From NCBI GenBank assembly GCA_002239045.1, contig MPNN01000003.1, positions 1 to 64,000 on the forward strand: DNA of 64,000 nt, in the 5' to 3' direction. The stretch comes from SAR202 cluster bacterium bin127. GTDB taxonomy: Bacteria > Chloroflexota > Dehalococcoidia > Lucifugimonadales > Lucifugimonadaceae. The stretch's first letter is position 1, and each line of letters starts with the position of its first letter. The position numbers and the translations under genes are program-made. Below, piece after piece: positions 42,377 to 51,980 of this stretch. A model generated the notes under the pieces. The model did not search any database. It had not been told where the DNA came from and saw only the letters and a list, made by a program, of their open reading frames with translations.

Positions 42377-43078
42377 ATGAAGTTCGGCATTGTCGTTTTC
42401 CCAGGTTCTTGGTCCGAGCGCGACATGCATTATGCCGTGTCTGACGTCTTGGGCTACCAAGCCGAATACGTTTGGCACCGCGAAGCCAAGCTCGCTGGTT
42501 TCGACGCAATACTGCTCCCCGGTGGTTTCTCTTACGGCGATCATCTCCGTTGCGGCGCGGTCGCGGCGCACTCCCCGGTTATGGGAGCCATAAAAGAATT
42601 CGTTGAGAATGGCGGATTTGTTTTCGGTAGCTGCAACGGCTTCCAGATCCTTTGCGAATCAGGTCTCCTGCCCGGCGCACTCATACGCAACGACCATCTC
42701 GAGTTCCGATGTTCGGCTGGAACGCTACGCGTCGAGACCTCCTCAACGCCGTTCACATCTCAGTTCTCGGCCGGCGATGTTGTCTCGATGCCGATTTCGC
42801 ATGGTGAAGGAAACTATCAGGCCGACGACGAAACCTTGGCGACGCTTGAGGCTAGCGGCCGCATCGTTTTTCGTTACGTCGATGCCGAAAATCAAGCGTC
42901 AGCCGAGGCCAACCCTAACGGTTCGCGCAACAACATTGCGGGGATCACGAACGCACGCGGCAATGTGTTGGGCATGATGCCGCATCCGGAAAGGGCGTGC
43001 GAATCTTTACTCGGCAGCTCAGACGGCAATCCGCTTTGGCAATCGATCGCGGCCGCGGTCGATGCTGGTAAGTCCTGA
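42377..43078 (+). CDS. purQ: phosphoribosylformylglycinamidine synthase subunit PurQ
   Basis: 233-residue class I glutamine amidotransferase: nucleophile C86 in FGSCNGFQ, oxyanion region LPGGFSYGDHLR, and the H/E pair of the triad in MMPHPERACE. It supplies ammonia to PurL in purine synthesis. purL begins 5 bases after its stop. No purS is visible between rpsU and purQ or in the neighbouring intergenic DNA, so PurS, if it exists, is encoded elsewhere. Confidence 0.96.
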   Translation: MKFGIVVFPGSWSERDMHYAVSDVLGYQAEYVWHREAKLAGFDAILLPGGFSYGDHLRCGAVAAHSPVMGAIKEFVENGGFVFGSCNGFQILCESGLLPGALIRNDHLEFRCSAGTLRVETSSTPFTSQFSAGDVVSMPISHGEGNYQADDETLATLEASGRIVFRYVDAENQASAEANPNGSRNNIAGITNARGNVLGMMPHPERACESLLGSSDGNPLWQSIAAAVDAGKS

Positions 43079-43083
43079 TTACT

Positions 43084-45300
43084 TTGTCGGCGATCTCGCA
43101 AGAGCTACTCGACGAGGTTGCGCTGTCGCGCGCCGAATACGAAGCCATCGTCGACCGTTTGAACCGCGAGCCGAATCCGCTTGAGATCGGTCTTTTTGGT
43201 GCTCTTTGGAGCGAGCATTGCGGATACAAACACACCAAGGCGCTGCTGCGAACTCTCCCCAACACTTCCGACCGTCTATTGGTCGCCCCCGGCGCTGAAA
43301 ATGCTGGCGTCGTAGATATCGGCGATGGCTATGCGGTCGCGTTCAAGATCGAATCTCATAACCACCCATCCGCAGTCGAGCCATACGAAGGCGCAGCAAC
43401 CGGCGTTGGAGGTATCGTTCGCGACATCCTCGCGATGGGCGCACGGCCATTGGCGTTGATGAATTCACTGCGCTTTGGTCTACCAGATGACGAAAGACAA
43501 AGATATCTGTTGAACGGTGTCGTCTCTGGCATATCGGGCTACGGCAATTGCATCGGCGTTCCCAATGTTGGCGGCGAGGTCGTATTCGATCCCTCATACG
43601 CCGGTAATCCGCTGGTCAACGCGATGTGCGTCGGCATCATTGAAGATGCCAAGATTATGAGCGCGAGCGCGGATGCTCCCGGTGATTTGCTGGTGCTTGT
43701 AGGCGCGAAAACTGGTCGCGACGGCATCCACGGCGCGTCGGGTTTGGCTTCACGGACGTTCCAGGAACAGGCCGAAATGCGTTCGGCGGTCCAGGTCGGT
43801 AATCCTTTCCTAGAAAAAGTGCTGATCGAAGCGTGCCTAGAAGCGATTAATCTCCCCGGCGTGGTCGGGATGCAAGATTGCGGCGCGGCTGGTATCACGA
43901 GCGCGGCGGTGGAGATGGCCGAACGCAGCGAGCTTGGGCTAAACATCGATGTCGCCAAGGTGCCACGTCGGGAAAATGAGATGTCGCCCTACGAGGTCAT
44001 GCTGTCCGAATCACAGGAGAGAATGTTGCTCGCCGTCAAACCGGGTCACGAAGAGCGACTCTTTGAGCTTTTCGAGAAGTGGGACCTCGATGCTGCGATC
44101 ATTGGCACTTTCGAGGCGGGTAATCAAGTTGTGGTTTCAGACGGCGCGCAGCAGGCCTCTTCGACGCCGGTTGTAACCCTGACTGATGCTCCCGAATATC
44201 AGTTCAACTCCCCCAAGCCTGCGTGGCTCGGAGAGTTGCAGTCGTTTGATCTGACGGCGCTCCCGGATTTGGAGATTACTCCTAACGAAGCTCTATTGAA
44301 GTTGCTCGCGTCGCCGAATATCGCTTCTAAACATACGGTTTGGCGACAGTACGATCACCAGGTCCAAAACAACACGGTGGTTTCTCCCGGTGGTGACGCC
44401 GCTCTGCTTCGCATCCAAGGTACCCAACGGGCACTTGCAATTTCCACTGACGGTAACGGCAGGCTTGTCTACCTGAACCCCCGTGTCGGGGCCGCGATCG
44501 CCGTCGCCGAAGCCTGCCGCAATCTTTCGTGCGTAGGTGCTGAACCTGTGGCGCTCACCGACGGCCTGAATTTCGGCAATCCCGAAACTCCAGACATCCA
44601 ATATCAACTGCAAGAGACGGTCGCCGGTATATCCGAAGCGGCGGCAGCATTCGACATCCCCGTCGTCAGCGGAAACGCGAGTTTGTACAACGAATCCGCG
44701 GGGTCGGCTGTGCAACCAACTCCGATCATTGGCGCGCTCGGAGTCTTGGAAGACGTCGGACGCCACGCGAAATCGGCGTTCAGAGATGAAGGCGACGTGG
44801 TTGTCGTTATCGGTGCAGACAGTCCGTGGGACGACATCAACGGCTTGGCCGGCAGCGAAGCGCTATCCGTTTTTCACGACGAAGTCGCTGGCAATCCTGC
44901 GCTCGACCTTGATTTGGAAATCAGAGTTCAGCAACTTTGCCGTTCGCTGATTGCGAAGGGATTGGTTAATTCGGCGCACGATGTCTCTCATGGCGGGGTA
45001 TCGGACGCGGTGGTCGAGTCTGCGATTCAAGGGAACATCGGCGCGACCATCATGCACGATGCCACGATCCACGATTGGGTGGCGGCGTTGTTCGGAGAAT
45101 CTCAGTCTCGCATCGTCATTACGTGCGCTACGCCGGATGCCGAGGTCGTGTTGAACGCAGCATCTAAAGCGGGCGTCCCGGCAACACGGATCGGAACCGT
45201 TGGCGGCGACCGCGTACGGTTCGCTGATCTGATTGATCTGCCGCTAGAAACGGTCGGAGACGTCTGGCTCAATTCCTTCCAGACGGCAACATCTGGATGA
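43084..45300 (+). CDS. purL: phosphoribosylformylglycinamidine synthase subunit PurL
   Basis: 738 residues, the small (PurQ/PurS-dependent) PurL form. Starts TTG 43084. Features: GLFGALWSEHCGYKHT, the KIESHNHPSAVEPYEGAATG ATP-binding motif, GMQDCGAAGITSAAVEMA and a C-terminal AIRS-type domain. Together with PurQ it converts FGAR to FGAM using glutamine and ATP. No purS gene is visible directly upstream of purQ. Confidence 0.96.
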   Translation: MSAISQELLDEVALSRAEYEAIVDRLNREPNPLEIGLFGALWSEHCGYKHTKALLRTLPNTSDRLLVAPGAENAGVVDIGDGYAVAFKIESHNHPSAVEPYEGAATGVGGIVRDILAMGARPLALMNSLRFGLPDDERQRYLLNGVVSGISGYGNCIGVPNVGGEVVFDPSYAGNPLVNAMCVGIIEDAKIMSASADAPGDLLVLVGAKTGRDGIHGASGLASRTFQEQAEMRSAVQVGNPFLEKVLIEACLEAINLPGVVGMQDCGAAGITSAAVEMAERSELGLNIDVAKVPRRENEMSPYEVMLSESQERMLLAVKPGHEERLFELFEKWDLDAAIIGTFEAGNQVVVSDGAQQASSTPVVTLTDAPEYQFNSPKPAWLGELQSFDLTALPDLEITPNEALLKLLASPNIASKHTVWRQYDHQVQNNTVVSPGGDAALLRIQGTQRALAISTDGNGRLVYLNPRVGAAIAVAEACRNLSCVGAEPVALTDGLNFGNPETPDIQYQLQETVAGISEAAAAFDIPVVSGNASLYNESAGSAVQPTPIIGALGVLEDVGRHAKSAFRDEGDVVVVIGADSPWDDINGLAGSEALSVFHDEVAGNPALDLDLEIRVQQLCRSLIAKGLVNSAHDVSHGGVSDAVVESAIQGNIGATIMHDATIHDWVAALFGESQSRIVITCATPDAEVVLNAASKAGVPATRIGTVGGDRVRFADLIDLPLETVGDVWLNSFQTATSG

Positions 45301-45394
45301 ACTGAGAACCACTCCAATTTACGTCTTAGAAGGCGTAAAATTGAACTTACAGGGTTGTTGGCAACCTTGAATCTCCCCAAATCCCCAAAACGCG

Positions 45395-46699
45395 ATGCCC
45401 TCCTATAACGTTTGGACCGTCGGTTGTCAGATGAATATGTCCGACTCGGAACGGTTGGGCGCGGGCATGGCGGGTCTCGGTCTTGATCAATGCGATAAAC
45501 CGGAAGATGCGGATGTGGTGGTTCTGAACACTTGCGTCGTGCGTCAAACTGCTGAAGACACGGCGACCGGGATGTTGGGCAAGCTCAAGAAGGTAAAGGA
45601 CGCAAACCCTGATCGCATGATCGTGGTGATGGGTTGCATGGTCGGGCCATCGGACGCGGATTTGCGACGCCGTTTTCCTCAGGTTGATCTGTGGGCACGC
45701 CCGCAGGATTTCAATCCGATTCTCGAAACGGTTGCGTTTCGGCACGGGATTGAAAATGGCGACCTAGATGGCTGCTTGGCAAATCTGGTTCCGAATGACC
45801 CCAAGGTAGCAACGTTCGTCCCGATCACTCACGGGTGCGACAAGTTCTGCACGTTCTGCATAATTCCCTATCGTCGCGGTCGCGAGACGAGTCGGTTGCT
45901 GCCCGAACTCGTCGACGAAGCCAAGATGCTCGTTCAGCGCGGCGTAAGAGAGATCACGTTACTCGGCCAGAACGTGGATTCGTATGGCCACGATCTCGAT
46001 GACCGCAAAGACTTGGCCGACCTCATGGAAGCCATACAAGATGTCGACGGCATCGAGCGCATCCGATTCCTGACTTCTCACCCCAACGACATGTCGACGC
46101 GGATCATCCAGTCGATCGCGGACCTTCCGAAGGTTTGCGAGACCGTTAATCTCCCCTTCCAGGCGGGCGATGACGTGGTTCTCGCCAACATGCGGCGCGG
46201 CTACACCCGGGACCAGTATTTGGAGAAGATCGACGAAATCCGCGACATTCTCGGTGACGACATCACCTTAACTACCGATGTCATCGTGGGGTTCCCGGGC
46301 GAAGACGAAGACCAGTTCGAGAACACAATCAACATCGTCGAGCGAGTCCGTTTCGACAAGGTTCACTCCGCGGCTTACAGCGAACGGCCCGGTACGGTGG
46401 CCTCCCGTCGTTTGCCGGATACCGTGACTCAAAGCGAGAAAAAGCGACGACATCAGCGACTCGACGCTGTACAATGTGCGATTCAAGCGGAGAAACACGC
46501 AGGGTTAGTGGGTACGTCGACCGACATTCTTTTGGAGGGACGCAAACGTGGCAGGATGTTTGGAAGAAACCGCAACGACAAGATCGTCTACGTCGACGAT
46601 GGCACGCATGTCGATTGCAATGTCCGAACCGGGGAGACTATAACCGTCGAAGTAACCGAGGCGACACCGTGGTCGCTAGTCGGCCAGCCGACAAACTGA
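45395..46699 (+). CDS. miaB: tRNA-2-methylthio-N6-dimethylallyladenosine synthase MiaB
   Basis: 434-residue radical-SAM methylthiotransferase. The N-terminal cluster cysteines are C11, C47 and C81; the radical-SAM CxxxCxxC is C148/C152/C155 in HGCDKFCTFCIIPYRRG. The C-terminal TRAM domain (about 370-434) is complete. It methylthiolates A37 of tRNAs already carrying the isopentenyl group. It is preceded by 94 bases with a weak hairpin and followed 25 bases later by nadA. Confidence 0.96.
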   Translation: MPSYNVWTVGCQMNMSDSERLGAGMAGLGLDQCDKPEDADVVVLNTCVVRQTAEDTATGMLGKLKKVKDANPDRMIVVMGCMVGPSDADLRRRFPQVDLWARPQDFNPILETVAFRHGIENGDLDGCLANLVPNDPKVATFVPITHGCDKFCTFCIIPYRRGRETSRLLPELVDEAKMLVQRGVREITLLGQNVDSYGHDLDDRKDLADLMEAIQDVDGIERIRFLTSHPNDMSTRIIQSIADLPKVCETVNLPFQAGDDVVLANMRRGYTRDQYLEKIDEIRDILGDDITLTTDVIVGFPGEDEDQFENTINIVERVRFDKVHSAAYSERPGTVASRRLPDTVTQSEKKRRHQRLDAVQCAIQAEKHAGLVGTSTDILLEGRKRGRMFGRNRNDKIVYVDDGTHVDCNVRTGETITVEVTEATPWSLVGQPTN

Positions 46700-46724
46700 A
46701 CGGCTGAAAACTCGAGGAGGCACC

Positions 46725-47954
46725 ATGATCTCCATCAATTCAACACCTAAGACCATCATTCCGGTCACTGAACTCGAACAATCGGCGTTCTGTCAGACTG
46801 AAGGGAATCTCCGCACGAAAACGCTTGAGCAAGAGTTCCAGTCCGGCGTGCGTTGGCAGAAGGTTCCGACGCGCTACCTCAAAATGACGCCCGAACAGGT
46901 CGAAGCCGGCATCCGATACGCTCGCAAAGAGATCGGGACCAAAGCCGTGGTGCTGGGTCACCACTACCAGCGCGACGATGTCATTCAGTTTGCCGATTTC
47001 CGAGGTGACTCGTATCTGCTTTCGAAAGAGGCTGCGGCGGCTAAGGAAGCTAAGTGGATCATCTTCTGCGGCGTCCACTTCATGGCCGAAACTGCGGACC
47101 TGCTCAGCGATGATGATCAGAACGTGATCCTGCCCAACATGGCGGCCGGATGCTCGATGGCCGACATGGCGGCGACCGATGATGTGGAGGACGCGTGGGA
47201 TGATCTTATGGACGTGCTCGGCGAAGGAAGTGATGGTATGGCGGAGATCATACCCATCACGTACATGAACTCGACCGCGTCGATCAAGTCGCTTTGCGGG
47301 CGCAATGGTGGGTTGGTTTGCACGTCGTCTAACGCCGATGCGGCCTACGATTGGGCGCTAGAACGGGGTGAGCGCATTCTGTTCCTCCCCGACCAACATC
47401 TCGGACGAAACACCGGATTGGCCAAGGGCATCCCGGCCGACGATATGGTGGTGTGGAATCCGTTCAAGCCGATGGGCGGTTTGAAGGAATCGGAGATTCG
47501 CGATAGCAAGGTAATCCTGTGGCAAGGCCACTGCTCGGTGCACACTCGATTCACGGTGCGACAGATCGAAGACGCGCGCCGCGACGATCCCGACGTCAAT
47601 GTCGTGGTCCATCCAGAATGTGTGCGCGAGGTTGTGGACGCCGCCGATTATTACGGATCCACCGAGTTCATTCGCAAGACCGTTGAGGGCGCACCAGCCG
47701 GATCATCTTGGGGCATCGGCACCGAGATCAACATGGTGAATCGCCTCCGTGACGATAACCCGGACAAGCGGATCTTCTGCCTTGACCCAGTCGTCTGCCC
47801 TTGCGCGACGATGTATCGCATCCATCCTGCCTACGTGCTCTGGGTGCTCGAAGGAATCATGGCTGGCGTCGGGATTAACGTCGTCCAAGTCGACTCCGAA
47901 ACCAAACGACACGCTCTGGTCGCCTTAGAGCGGATGCTGGAAGTTGGCGGTTAA
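46725..47954 (+). CDS. nadA: quinolinate synthase A
   Basis: 409 residues. NadA condenses iminoaspartate with DHAP to form quinolinate for NAD. Features: AVVLGHHYQRDDV, FCGVHFMAETADLL, MAAGCSMADMA and the C-terminal cluster-cysteine region CLDPVVCPCATMY, consistent with a [4Fe-4S] ligand set. It is 25 bases after miaB, with GAGGAGG just upstream of the ATG. No nadB or nadC gene is adjacent. The cysteine desulfurase in the window may supply its cluster. Confidence 0.96.
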   Translation: MISINSTPKTIIPVTELEQSAFCQTEGNLRTKTLEQEFQSGVRWQKVPTRYLKMTPEQVEAGIRYARKEIGTKAVVLGHHYQRDDVIQFADFRGDSYLLSKEAAAAKEAKWIIFCGVHFMAETADLLSDDDQNVILPNMAAGCSMADMAATDDVEDAWDDLMDVLGEGSDGMAEIIPITYMNSTASIKSLCGRNGGLVCTSSNADAAYDWALERGERILFLPDQHLGRNTGLAKGIPADDMVVWNPFKPMGGLKESEIRDSKVILWQGHCSVHTRFTVRQIEDARRDDPDVNVVVHPECVREVVDAADYYGSTEFIRKTVEGAPAGSSWGIGTEINMVNRLRDDNPDKRIFCLDPVVCPCATMYRIHPAYVLWVLEGIMAGVGINVVQVDSETKRHALVALERMLEVGG

Positions 47955-47990
47955 CCGCGGCTTGCTCACGCAATCGTCGCGACGAATCCA

Positions 47991-48899
47991 ATGCAAGGCA
48001 GCGGACACTCAGCAATTCAGCTGGAAAACCTGACCAAGCACTACGGCGATGTAGTCGGCATCCAAGATCTCTCCCTCGAAGTGACCGAAGGGGAGGTTTT
48101 CGGACTCCTGGGTCCGAACGGCGCCGGTAAAACGACCACCATCCGTCTGATCCTCGACTTCATTCGACCCACATCTGGCAGAGCTACGGTTTTCGGTATG
48201 TCGCCGCGAAACGACGGCATTAATATCCGCCGCCGCGTCGGCTACCTACCAGGCGACTTCGTGACCTACGACCACATGACCGGTTCCACGGTCATCGAGT
48301 ACTTCACCAAGCTCCGGCACGCCGACCCGGTCAAACTTGAAGCACTCTGCGATCGATACAAACTAGACCTCTCACGCAAAATTGGCGAACTCTCAAAAGG
48401 CAACAAACAGAAAATCGGTCTCGTCCAAGCATTTATGACCGACCCTGACCTCCTCATCCTCGACGAACCCACGGCAGGTTTAGACCCCCTCCTCCAGTAC
48501 GAATTCCAAAAAATGATTCACGAGGAAAAGGATCAAGGCAAAACCATCTTCATGTCCTCGCATGTCATGTCCGAGGTTGAAGCTACCTGCGATCGAGTAG
48601 GCATCATCCGAGACGGCGAACTGGTGACCATCGACACCGTCGCCCACCTTACCGAATTGAGCCTTTGGACCGCCAAAATCACCTTCACTCAACCCATCTC
48701 ATCGGAGACCTTCGACAACCTCCTCGGCGTAGCCGTAACCGACAACGTTGACAACCGCACCTTCAATCTTTCAGTCAGCGGCGAAGGCGCTATGGACTCG
48801 TTGATCAAAACCGCCGCCAAATATCCCGTCCAAACCTTCGAGAGCCAACACGCCTCATTAGAAGACGCTTTCTTGAAGTACTACTCAGTCGACGAATAA
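47991..48899 (+). CDS. ABC-2 transporter ATP-binding protein
   Basis: 302 residues with Walker A GPNGAGKTTTI, signature LSKGNKQKIG and Walker B LILDEPTAGLDPL, of the CcmA/multidrug-type ABC-2 subfamily. Its C-terminal accessory region is typical of exporter ATPases. The likely permease (49577) is in the same direction, but the HicAB pair on the opposite strand lies between them. It follows nadA by 36 bases. Substrate unknown. Confidence 0.92.
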   Translation: MQGSGHSAIQLENLTKHYGDVVGIQDLSLEVTEGEVFGLLGPNGAGKTTTIRLILDFIRPTSGRATVFGMSPRNDGINIRRRVGYLPGDFVTYDHMTGSTVIEYFTKLRHADPVKLEALCDRYKLDLSRKIGELSKGNKQKIGLVQAFMTDPDLLILDEPTAGLDPLLQYEFQKMIHEEKDQGKTIFMSSHVMSEVEATCDRVGIIRDGELVTIDTVAHLTELSLWTAKITFTQPISSETFDNLLGVAVTDNVDNRTFNLSVSGEGAMDSLIKTAAKYPVQTFESQHASLEDAFLKYYSVDE

Positions 48900-48991
48900 C
48901 GAACCCGGTAGCGGCTACTCGGCGAGATCAACCAGGCACCTGATAGGTGCGAGTCTGTGACCCGCGCGTGCACAATACAGGACGACAGCCC

Positions 48992-49225
48992 TCATACCAA
49001 CTGAAACTCTTCTTCTGAGACCTCAGCAGGCAAGGGAATCTCTTCGCCGTCCTCGACCATCGAGCGCAGATGCGACTTCGCGGCTTCGTGGATACGACGT
49101 ATAACTTCCTCTCGTGTCGGCGCAACCGCGAAACATCCTGGCAACTCCACGATTTGAGCACCAAACGAAGTCGGTCCCTCCTCGATTTGCAAGTGGTAGG
49201 TCACACTTTTAGGTATTTCCATCAT
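48992..49225 (-). CDS. hicB: HicB-type antitoxin
   Basis: 77 residues. HicB fold: VTYHLQIEEGPTSFGAQIVELPGCFAVAPTREEV is recognisable in parts (LPGC, TREEVIRRIHEA). It is the antitoxin of the preceding HicA and starts within the hicA stop (ATGA overlap at 49225-49222). The C-terminal DNA-binding part is short, so autoregulation may be weak. The pair is on the minus strand inside an ABC transporter locus. Confidence 0.83.
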   Translation of the reverse strand: MMEIPKSVTYHLQIEEGPTSFGAQIVELPGCFAVAPTREEVIRRIHEAAKSHLRSMVEDGEEIPLPAEVSEEEFQLV

Positions 49226-49416
49226 CTAAGTCCCAGTTGCCTCAAGATGCTGTTCCAAGTTTTAGGGGGAATGTCCTCACGAGGGTGTCCAGCGATAGTA
49301 ACTCTGCCCGGTTTGTCTGGATGCTTGAATTGACGGTGGCTCCCGCCTGATCTCCGAATTTCGTACCAACCTTCGTCACGAGCCAACCTCAATGCGTCTC
49401 GGACCTTGTTCGGCAT
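49222..49416 (-). CDS. hicA: HicA-type mRNA interferase toxin
   Basis: 64 residues with the dsRBD-like HicA core: GWYEIRRSGGSHRQFKHPDK, where His27 in GGSHRQF is the family's catalytic His, then RVTIAGHPREDIPPKTW. HicA toxins bind and cleave mRNA. The toxin gene precedes the antitoxin, as usual for hicAB. It divides an ABC-2 transporter locus. Confidence 0.88.
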   Translation of the reverse strand: MPNKVRDALRLARDEGWYEIRRSGGSHRQFKHPDKPGRVTIAGHPREDIPPKTWNSILRQLGLR

Positions 49417-49576
49417 AGTGTAACCATCTTTCTGTCACCATCATCCTTTGTTGACGTAACCATCTTGGTTCTCGATATGCGGTATTCTCGACCTGTCCGA
49501 GCGGGGCTACAACTCAACACTCAGTTCCGATTTGTAGTATGAAAGTCAGTATATTAGGCGTTGCTTAAATCCGTCC

Positions 49577-50368
49577 ATGTACAACAACATCCTCCTCAAA
49601 ACGCTTCGCGACGGCCGTCGCTCGATGCTCCTTTACTCGCTCGGTCAATTCATCATCGGCATCTACGTCGCCCTATTGTTCCCTGACGTCGCGACCAGCT
49701 TCGCCGGCATGATCGAAGAACTCCCAGAGTTCATACAAGGCTTCATCGGCAGCGCGGAAGAGTTCGCGACGCCAGAAGGATTCTTCACCGCCGACCCTTA
49801 CGGCATCATCACTCCCGTCTTGATTATCGCCCTCGCCGTTAACCGAGGCATGGGAGCCGTCGCTGGTGAAGAACATGCTCACACCCTCGATCAGCTCCTC
49901 GGAAATCCCATCAGCCGGACCACCGTCTACATCCACAAGAGCTTCGCCTTAATTGTCGACTGCGTTCTCCCGGTGGCCGCCATCGCTATCGCCATCATCC
50001 TCGGCGCCGTGATCATGGACTACTCAGTATCTCTCTCCGGACTCTTTTTCATGTCCCTCAGTCTCTTGCTGCTCGGTTACGCAACTGGCTTCATGGCTTT
50101 GAGCATCGGTGCCGCAACTGGCAGCAAGACCCTCGCGATTGCGATCCCAGCGGCCATCGTCGGAATCGGTTACCTCATCAATATCCTCGTTCCCATAATC
50201 GAATCCCTCTCCGACCTCAAATACATCTCCATTCTCCACTACTACATCGGTGACAAACCATTCATCAACGGCATAACGCCGTGGCACGCCCTCGTTCTCA
50301 TAGTCATCGCCGTCTTATCATTCGCCATCGGCCTGCAGCGGTTCAATAACCGCGATCTGCGGGGTTGA
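49577..50368 (+). CDS. ABC-2 type transporter permease
   Basis: 263 residues with six predicted membrane spans, opening with YNNILLKTLRDGRRSMLLYS and including the GEEHAHTLDQLLGNPISRTT region typical of ABC-2 permeases. It is the likely partner of the ATPase at 47991, but separated from it by 677 bases carrying hicAB on the other strand, so the two are probably not a single transcript. No ribosome-binding site is obvious. A small open frame follows 9 bases later. Confidence 0.9.
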   Translation: MYNNILLKTLRDGRRSMLLYSLGQFIIGIYVALLFPDVATSFAGMIEELPEFIQGFIGSAEEFATPEGFFTADPYGIITPVLIIALAVNRGMGAVAGEEHAHTLDQLLGNPISRTTVYIHKSFALIVDCVLPVAAIAIAIILGAVIMDYSVSLSGLFFMSLSLLLLGYATGFMALSIGAATGSKTLAIAIPAAIVGIGYLINILVPIIESLSDLKYISILHYYIGDKPFINGITPWHALVLIVIAVLSFAIGLQRFNNRDLRG

Positions 50369-50377
50369 GTATTTGCC

Positions 50378-50542
50378 ATGTGCCGGTTGTCCTCTGAAGT
50401 ATTCGCGGTCGCTGGTGGAGGTAGCGCCCTCGCGACCGCGGCTACATTTATCAAGGCCCACTGGGACGCCGTCAAAGATCGAAAAGCGTTTAAGGCCGCG
50501 AAGGATCGCGAACGCCGCGGCGATGAGCCACGTAACCCTTAG
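50378..50542 (+). CDS. possible small basic membrane protein
   Basis: 54 residues starting ATG 50378, nine bases after the permease stop, ending in TAG that touches the convergent cobO stop. It has a hydrophobic stretch ([18 protein letters not shown]) followed by a highly charged tail ([13 protein letters not shown]). No family is recognised and the ribosome-binding site is weak, but the composition looks protein-like. It may be an accessory of the transporter or a chance frame. Confidence 0.35.
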   Translation: MCRLSSEVFAVAGGGSALATAATFIKAHWDAVKDRKAFKAAKDRERRGDEPRNP

Positions 50543-51114
50543 AACTCCAGTCCGGGCTGAGCTTTGATTCCCTGTTCTCGATAGGGGTGCTTCACCTCGC
50601 GCATCTCGGTCACGAGGTCGGCGAACTCGATTAGTTCGTCTGGTGCGTATCTTCCGGTGATGATGACATGCATCATATGAGGTTTCTGCTTCAGCGTGTC
50701 GATGACCTGCTCTACGGGGATCCATCCGTAGTGGAGCGGATATGTGAATTCGTCCAGGATGATTACATCGTGTTGATCGGATAGGATTGCCTGTTTGCAG
50801 TTTTCCCATTGTTGACGGGCCAGTTCCTGCGTCTGATCCATGTCCTTGGAGCGCCAAGTGAATCCATCGCCCATCGCTTTGATGGGTATTCCGAGTTTAT
50901 CGGCAGCCCGTTTCTCGCCAAAGCGCGCTCCTGTATGTTTGAGGAATTGGAACATCTCAACCCGCATTTCTCTACCCCAAGCGCGAAACAGTACTCCGAG
51001 AGCGGCGGTGGTTTTGCCTTTGCCATTCCCCGTGTTGATGACGACAAGCCCTTTCTTGATTCTTGATCCTTTGACCGCCTGGGGTGCTCTTGTCGCGTCT
51101 GTTGTATCCGTCAT
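50539..51114 (-). CDS. cobO: corrinoid adenosyltransferase (CobO/BtuR family)
   Basis: 191 residues from ATG 51114 (AGGAG seven bases upstream). P-loop [15 protein letters not shown] (about 26-40), then [10 protein letters not shown] and the C-terminal family motif [16 protein letters not shown]. It attaches the adenosyl group to cob(I)alamin. It lies 61 bases after the transporter ATPase gene and so is probably the last gene of the B12-riboswitch operon, uniting import and activation of cobamide. Confidence 0.95.
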   Translation of the reverse strand: MTDTTDATRAPQAVKGSRIKKGLVVINTGNGKGKTTAALGVLFRAWGREMRVEMFQFLKHTGARFGEKRAADKLGIPIKAMGDGFTWRSKDMDQTQELARQQWENCKQAILSDQHDVIILDEFTYPLHYGWIPVEQVIDTLKQKPHMMHVIITGRYAPDELIEFADLVTEMREVKHPYREQGIKAQPGLEF

Positions 51115-51175
51115 GATCGTCTCCTCGCAGACGGAGATTTGGTAGTCCTGATAGATCGCAGCTTTTGATGGCGAT

Positions 51176-51976
51176 TCATGGAGTTGGTCCGACGAGCCAG
51201 ACTTGCGGGCTGCCGGTTTCTGGGTCGCGTTGGACGGTGGTTTCGACGCCAAAAACGCGCCTTAGGTTGTCGGTCGTTAGCACATCGCTGGGAGCGCCGA
51301 CCGAATCAACGACACCTTCGGACATCAATGCCAATCGGTCGCAGTATCGACCGGCGAGGAATACGTCGTGGAGGGCGACGACTACAGTGACTTGACGCAA
51401 CTCGATCTCTCTTCGCAACGTCTCCATAATCGATAACCGATAACGCAGATCGAGACTTGACGACGGCTCATCGAGGAGAAATACATCCGCCTGTTGCGCC
51501 AATGCGCGGGCTAGTACGACCCGTTGCCGTTCGCCGCCCGAGAGTCGATCCAGTTGGCGACCTTCGAATCTGACGGTTTCGGTCCGCTCCATGGCGGCGC
51601 GGGCTATTTTGCGGTCTCTACGACCTTCTAATTCAAAGCGGCCGAGATGCGGATATCTTCCCATGAGCACCGTTTCGAGAGCGGTGAAGGAATGGTTGGC
51701 GTCGTGCTGGGGCATGTACGCGATTCGTCGAGCGCGTTCTCCAGCGTTCATCTTTCGCAGGGGCGAGTCGCCAAGTTTTACAGTGCCGGAGTCGGGTTGG
51801 GTCAACCCGGCAAGCACCCGAAGTAACGTACTCTTGCCGGCTCCGTTCGGTCCAATTAGACCCAGTATCCCGCCGGGTTCAGCGTCAATCGAGACCGTGT
51901 CCAAAGCCTGGGTTTCACCCAGTCTTACGCTCACTTCATCGGCGATGATGGGTACTGTGTCAGCTCTTACTGCCAT
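51176..51976 (-). CDS. cobalamin/iron-siderophore-type ABC transporter ATP-binding protein
   Basis: 266 residues from ATG 51976, 4 bases after the binding-protein stop. Walker [12 protein letters not shown], signature LSGGERQR, Walker [12 protein letters not shown]. The family (BtuD/FecE/FhuC) serves several chelates; the B12 riboswitch and adjacent adenosyltransferase favour cobalamin. A frame open further upstream overlaps the binding protein and is not used. Confidence 0.94.
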   Translation of the reverse strand: MAVRADTVPIIADEVSVRLGETQALDTVSIDAEPGGILGLIGPNGAGKSTLLRVLAGLTQPDSGTVKLGDSPLRKMNAGERARRIAYMPQHDANHSFTALETVLMGRYPHLGRFELEGRRDRKIARAAMERTETVRFEGRQLDRLSGGERQRVVLARALAQQADVFLLDEPSSSLDLRYRLSIMETLRREIELRQVTVVVALHDVFLAGRYCDRLALMSEGVVDSVGAPSDVLTTDNLRRVFGVETTVQRDPETGSPQVWLVGPTP

Positions 51977-51980
51977 CGCG

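Noticed and set aside
45315-45352. Hairpin CAATTTACG...CGTAAAATTG between purL and miaB as a terminator
   Set aside because: The stem has a bulge and weak A/T pairs, and no T-tract follows it.
49451-49488. TTGACG and TATTCT as a promoter for the ABC-2 permease
   Set aside because: Spacing is 26 bases, too long; the nearer hexamer GATATG matches poorly.
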